From Petrolisthes cinctipes (taxonomy: Eukaryota > Arthropoda > Malacostraca > Decapoda > Porcellanidae), in contig JAWQEG010000259.1 of NCBI GenBank assembly GCA_033782935.1, forward strand, positions 3,388,001-3,452,000: DNA of 64,000 bases, given 5' to 3'. Both the position numbers and the translations under genes were made by a program. Positions 63,167 through 64,000 of this stretch are shown piece by piece (position 1 is the first letter of the stretch; every line of letters begins with the position of its first letter). Under the pieces are notes generated by a model. It ran no database searches. It had not been told where the DNA came from and saw only the letters and a list, made by a program, of their open reading frames with translations.

Positions 63167-63343
63167 CATGTACAGATCGCTTCTGGGACCCCAAAATATC
63201 GAATTTTCGGGTGTTTAGGGCCAGAATTTGAGATATAAACGGGTACAGAAGATGCATGCACATATCGACTTTTTGGCACCTAAAAGATCGATTTTCAGTA
63301 TGTTTTTGGCCTGTATTTTGAAAATACTCTAACACGGAGTAGG
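63167..63343 (+). repeat. Monomer type B (177 bp, long)
   Basis: Second long monomer of the A-B-C trimer. Its diagnostic bases are GATCGCTTCTGGGACCCC, AAAATATCGAATTTTCGGG, GTTTAGGGCCAGAATTTG, GGGTACAGAAGATGCATGCA and TATGTTTTTGGCCTGTATTT. Like B' it carries TGCATGCA. In this copy the usual CTTTTGGGCACC reads CTTTTTGGCACC, a base otherwise typical of C', which may be a short conversion tract. Confidence 0.9.
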
Positions 63344-63491
63344 CATGTACAGATACCTTCTGGGACCTCTAAATATCGAATTTTCGGGTGTTTTGGGACT
63401 GAATTTGAGATATCGATTTTTTGGCACCTAAAATGTCGATTTTTAGCATGTTTTTAGCCTATATTTTGAAAATATTCTAGCACTATGTAGG
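63344..63491 (+). repeat. Monomer type C (148 bp, short)
   Basis: Short monomer of the A-B-C trimer. Its diagnostic bases are GATACCTTCTGGGACCTCT, GAGATATCGATTTTTTGGC and CCTAAAATGTCGATTTTTAG. It has the same 29-bp deletion as C', so the deletion predates the split of the two trimers. The junction at 63,410-63,414 creates a second ATCGAT. The tail here is GCACTATGTAGG in place of the usual GCACTGTGTAGG. Confidence 0.92.
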
Positions 63492-64000
63492 CATGTACAG
63501 ATTGCTTCTGGGACCCCAAAATATTGAATTTTCGGGTGTTTTGAGCATGAATTTGAGATATAAACGGGTACAGAAGATACATGCACATATTGACTTTGGG
63601 CATCTAAAATATCGATTTTCAGCATGTTTTGGGCCTGTATTTTGAAAATACTCTAACACTGAGTAGGCATGTACAGATTGCTTCTGGGACCCCAAAATAT
63701 TGAATTTTCGGGTGTTTTGAGCCTGAATTTGAGATATAAACGGGTACTGAAGATGCATGCACATATCGACTTTTGTGCACCTAAAAGATCGATTTTCAGT
63801 ATGTTTTGAGCATGTATTTTGAAAATACTCTAACACGGAGTAGGCATGTACAGATCGCTTCTCGGACCCCTAAATATCGAATTTTCGGGTGTTTTGGGAC
63901 TGAATTTGAGATATCGACTTTTTGGCACCTAAAAGATCGATTTTTAGCATGTTTTTAGCCTATTTTCTGAAAATATTCTAGCACTGTGTAGGCATGTACA

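Larger units (their letters stand above)
62490..63491 (+). repeat. Reference 1,002-bp hexamer (A'-B'-C'-A-B-C)
   Basis: This is a clean, complete copy of the second-level repeat, with boundaries set at the CATG of CATGTACAG. It has six monomers of 176, 177, 148, 176, 177 and 148 bp, which sum to 1,002 bp, or twice 501. The two halves are related trimers told apart by diagnostic bases: the prime trimer has GGGCATCTAAA, GGTACTGAAG and GGGACCCCTAAAT, while the other has GGGCACCAAAA, GTTTAGGGCCAG and GATACCTTCTGGGACCTCT. Most of the array is this hexamer with deletions, hybrid monomers or missing monomers. Confidence 0.93.
1..64000 (+). repeat. Satellite DNA array with higher-order repeats, fills the window
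   Basis: The motif GGCATGTACAGAT recurs at spacings of about 176, 177 and 148 bp from the first base to the last, so roughly 380 monomers are present. All copies I read lie in the same orientation, with no spacer, unique sequence or inserted element between them. Long-long-short monomers form a 501-bp trimer (491 bp where a 10-bp deletion is present), and two trimer types alternate to form a hexamer of about 1 kb. Base composition of a typical monomer is about 39% G+C. Such arrays are characteristic of centromeric or pericentromeric heterochromatin in eukaryotes; that location is an inference. I do not recognise the family. The array continues beyond both window edges. Confidence 0.98.
61349..64000 (+). 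repeat. Clean hexamer region to the window end
   Basis: Mostly undamaged hexamers, with no 10-bp junction deletion. An extra long monomer makes one unit 677 bp (501 + 176) between about 61,764 and 62,441: A' is followed by a hybrid starting as B' and ending as A (GGGTACAGAAGATACATG, GGGCACCAAAAAGATCG). The sequence ends inside a monomer at CATGTACA. Confidence 0.85.

Noticed and set aside
63210..63245. CENP-B-box-like motif: TTGAGATATAAACGGGT in long monomers matches 7 of 9 core positions of NTTCGNNNNANNCGGGN
   Set aside because: A rough estimate for 7 of 9 matches on both strands of one 176-bp monomer is about 0.4 by chance, and two bases of the TTCG half are wrong. Its absence from short monomers simply follows from the 29-bp deletion. 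A binding assay, or conservation of these positions, would be needed.
63225..63245. TATAAAC as a TATA box driving array transcription
   Set aside because: It is a short A/T-rich string in A/T-rich DNA, repeated in every long monomer, with no other promoter element that I can identify.
1..64000. Reverse- and forward-strand open reading frames of 60-166 codons as protein genes
   Set aside because: They recur at the satellite period with the same lengths, overlap each other in other frames over the same bases, break wherever a deletion or short monomer changes frame, and match no protein family I know.
1..64000. CRISPR array
   Set aside because: The units are 148-177 bp of related repeat with no unique spacers and no cas genes. 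The repeats are continuous.
1..64000. Primate alpha satellite or Arabidopsis CEN178
   Set aside because: The period is near, but the sequence does not resemble either consensus as I know it, there is no true CENP-B box, and the 88-bp substructure and 148-bp short units are not features of those families.
1..64000. Transposable element or retrotransposon insertion
   Set aside because: I found no interruption of the monomer rhythm other than deletions of 1-81 bp, gains of 1-6 bp and hybrid monomers; no terminal repeats, poly-A tail or target-site duplications are visible.
1..64000. Inverted monomers or an array strand switch
   Set aside because: All monomers I read are in the same orientation; no head-to-head junction was seen.
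1..64000. Telomere repeats, rRNA or tRNA genes at the edges
   Set aside because: Both ends lie inside ordinary monomers, and no TTAGGG-like, TTTAGGG-like or RNA gene sequence is present.

Overview
The window is one uninterrupted tandem satellite DNA array. I see no gene, RNA gene, transposon, CRISPR array or unique sequence anywhere in it. It enters and leaves the window in mid-array, so the true array is longer than 64 kb. All monomers appear to lie head-to-tail in one orientation, with about 39% GC in a typical monomer. Long satellite arrays of roughly 170-180 bp units are typical of eukaryotic centromeric or pericentromeric heterochromatin, so I infer a eukaryotic chromosome from a long-read assembly. 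I do not recognise the family and cannot name the organism. Primate alpha satellite (171 bp) and Arabidopsis CEN178 do not match what I know of those consensus sequences.

The array is hierarchical. (1) The 176-bp monomer is itself an old head-to-tail dimer of two 88-bp halves; they align without gaps at 58 of 88 positions in my hand alignment. (2) There are long monomers (A and A' of 176 bp, B and B' of 177 bp) and short monomers (C and C' of 148 bp). The short ones lack 29 bp between two ATAT tetranucleotides, across the junction of the halves. (3) Long-long-short makes a 501-bp trimer. (4) Two diverged trimers, A-B-C and A'-B'-C', usually alternate to give a 1,002-bp hexamer; a 10-bp deletion at the short-to-long junction makes many trimers 491 bp. 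(5) Multi-kilobase blocks carrying the same private variants are duplicated in tandem.

Layout (block edges are good to about 50-100 bp): 1-6.6 kb, shuffled hexamers with internal copies at 2,337 and 2,652 bp offsets; 6.6-11.4 kb, a 2,404-bp block twice; 11.4-17.4 kb, a 2,986-bp block twice; 17.8-19.8 kb, a 1,005-bp block twice; 19.8-21.4 kb, hexamers with hybrid monomers; 21.4-24.9 kb, a 1,965-bp block, complete then partial; 24.9-26.9 kb, two-monomer units of 325 bp; 26.9-33.3 kb, four related blocks of 1,976, 1,474, 1,002 and 1,976 bp; 33.3-43.3 kb, 491/501-bp trimers, a 1,158-bp duplication and a block shared with 31 kb; 43.3-54.2 kb, a 5,471-bp block of 11 trimers twice; 54.2-58.8 kb, diverse hexamers with deletions; 58.8-61.3 kb, a 1,326-bp duplication; 61.3-64 kb, clean hexamers.

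No genes work together here. What the window records is how a satellite evolves, by unequal crossover and gene conversion, and several junctions can be placed within tens of bases. The many reverse-strand reading frames of 60-166 codons are by-products of the repeat period and are not annotated as genes.
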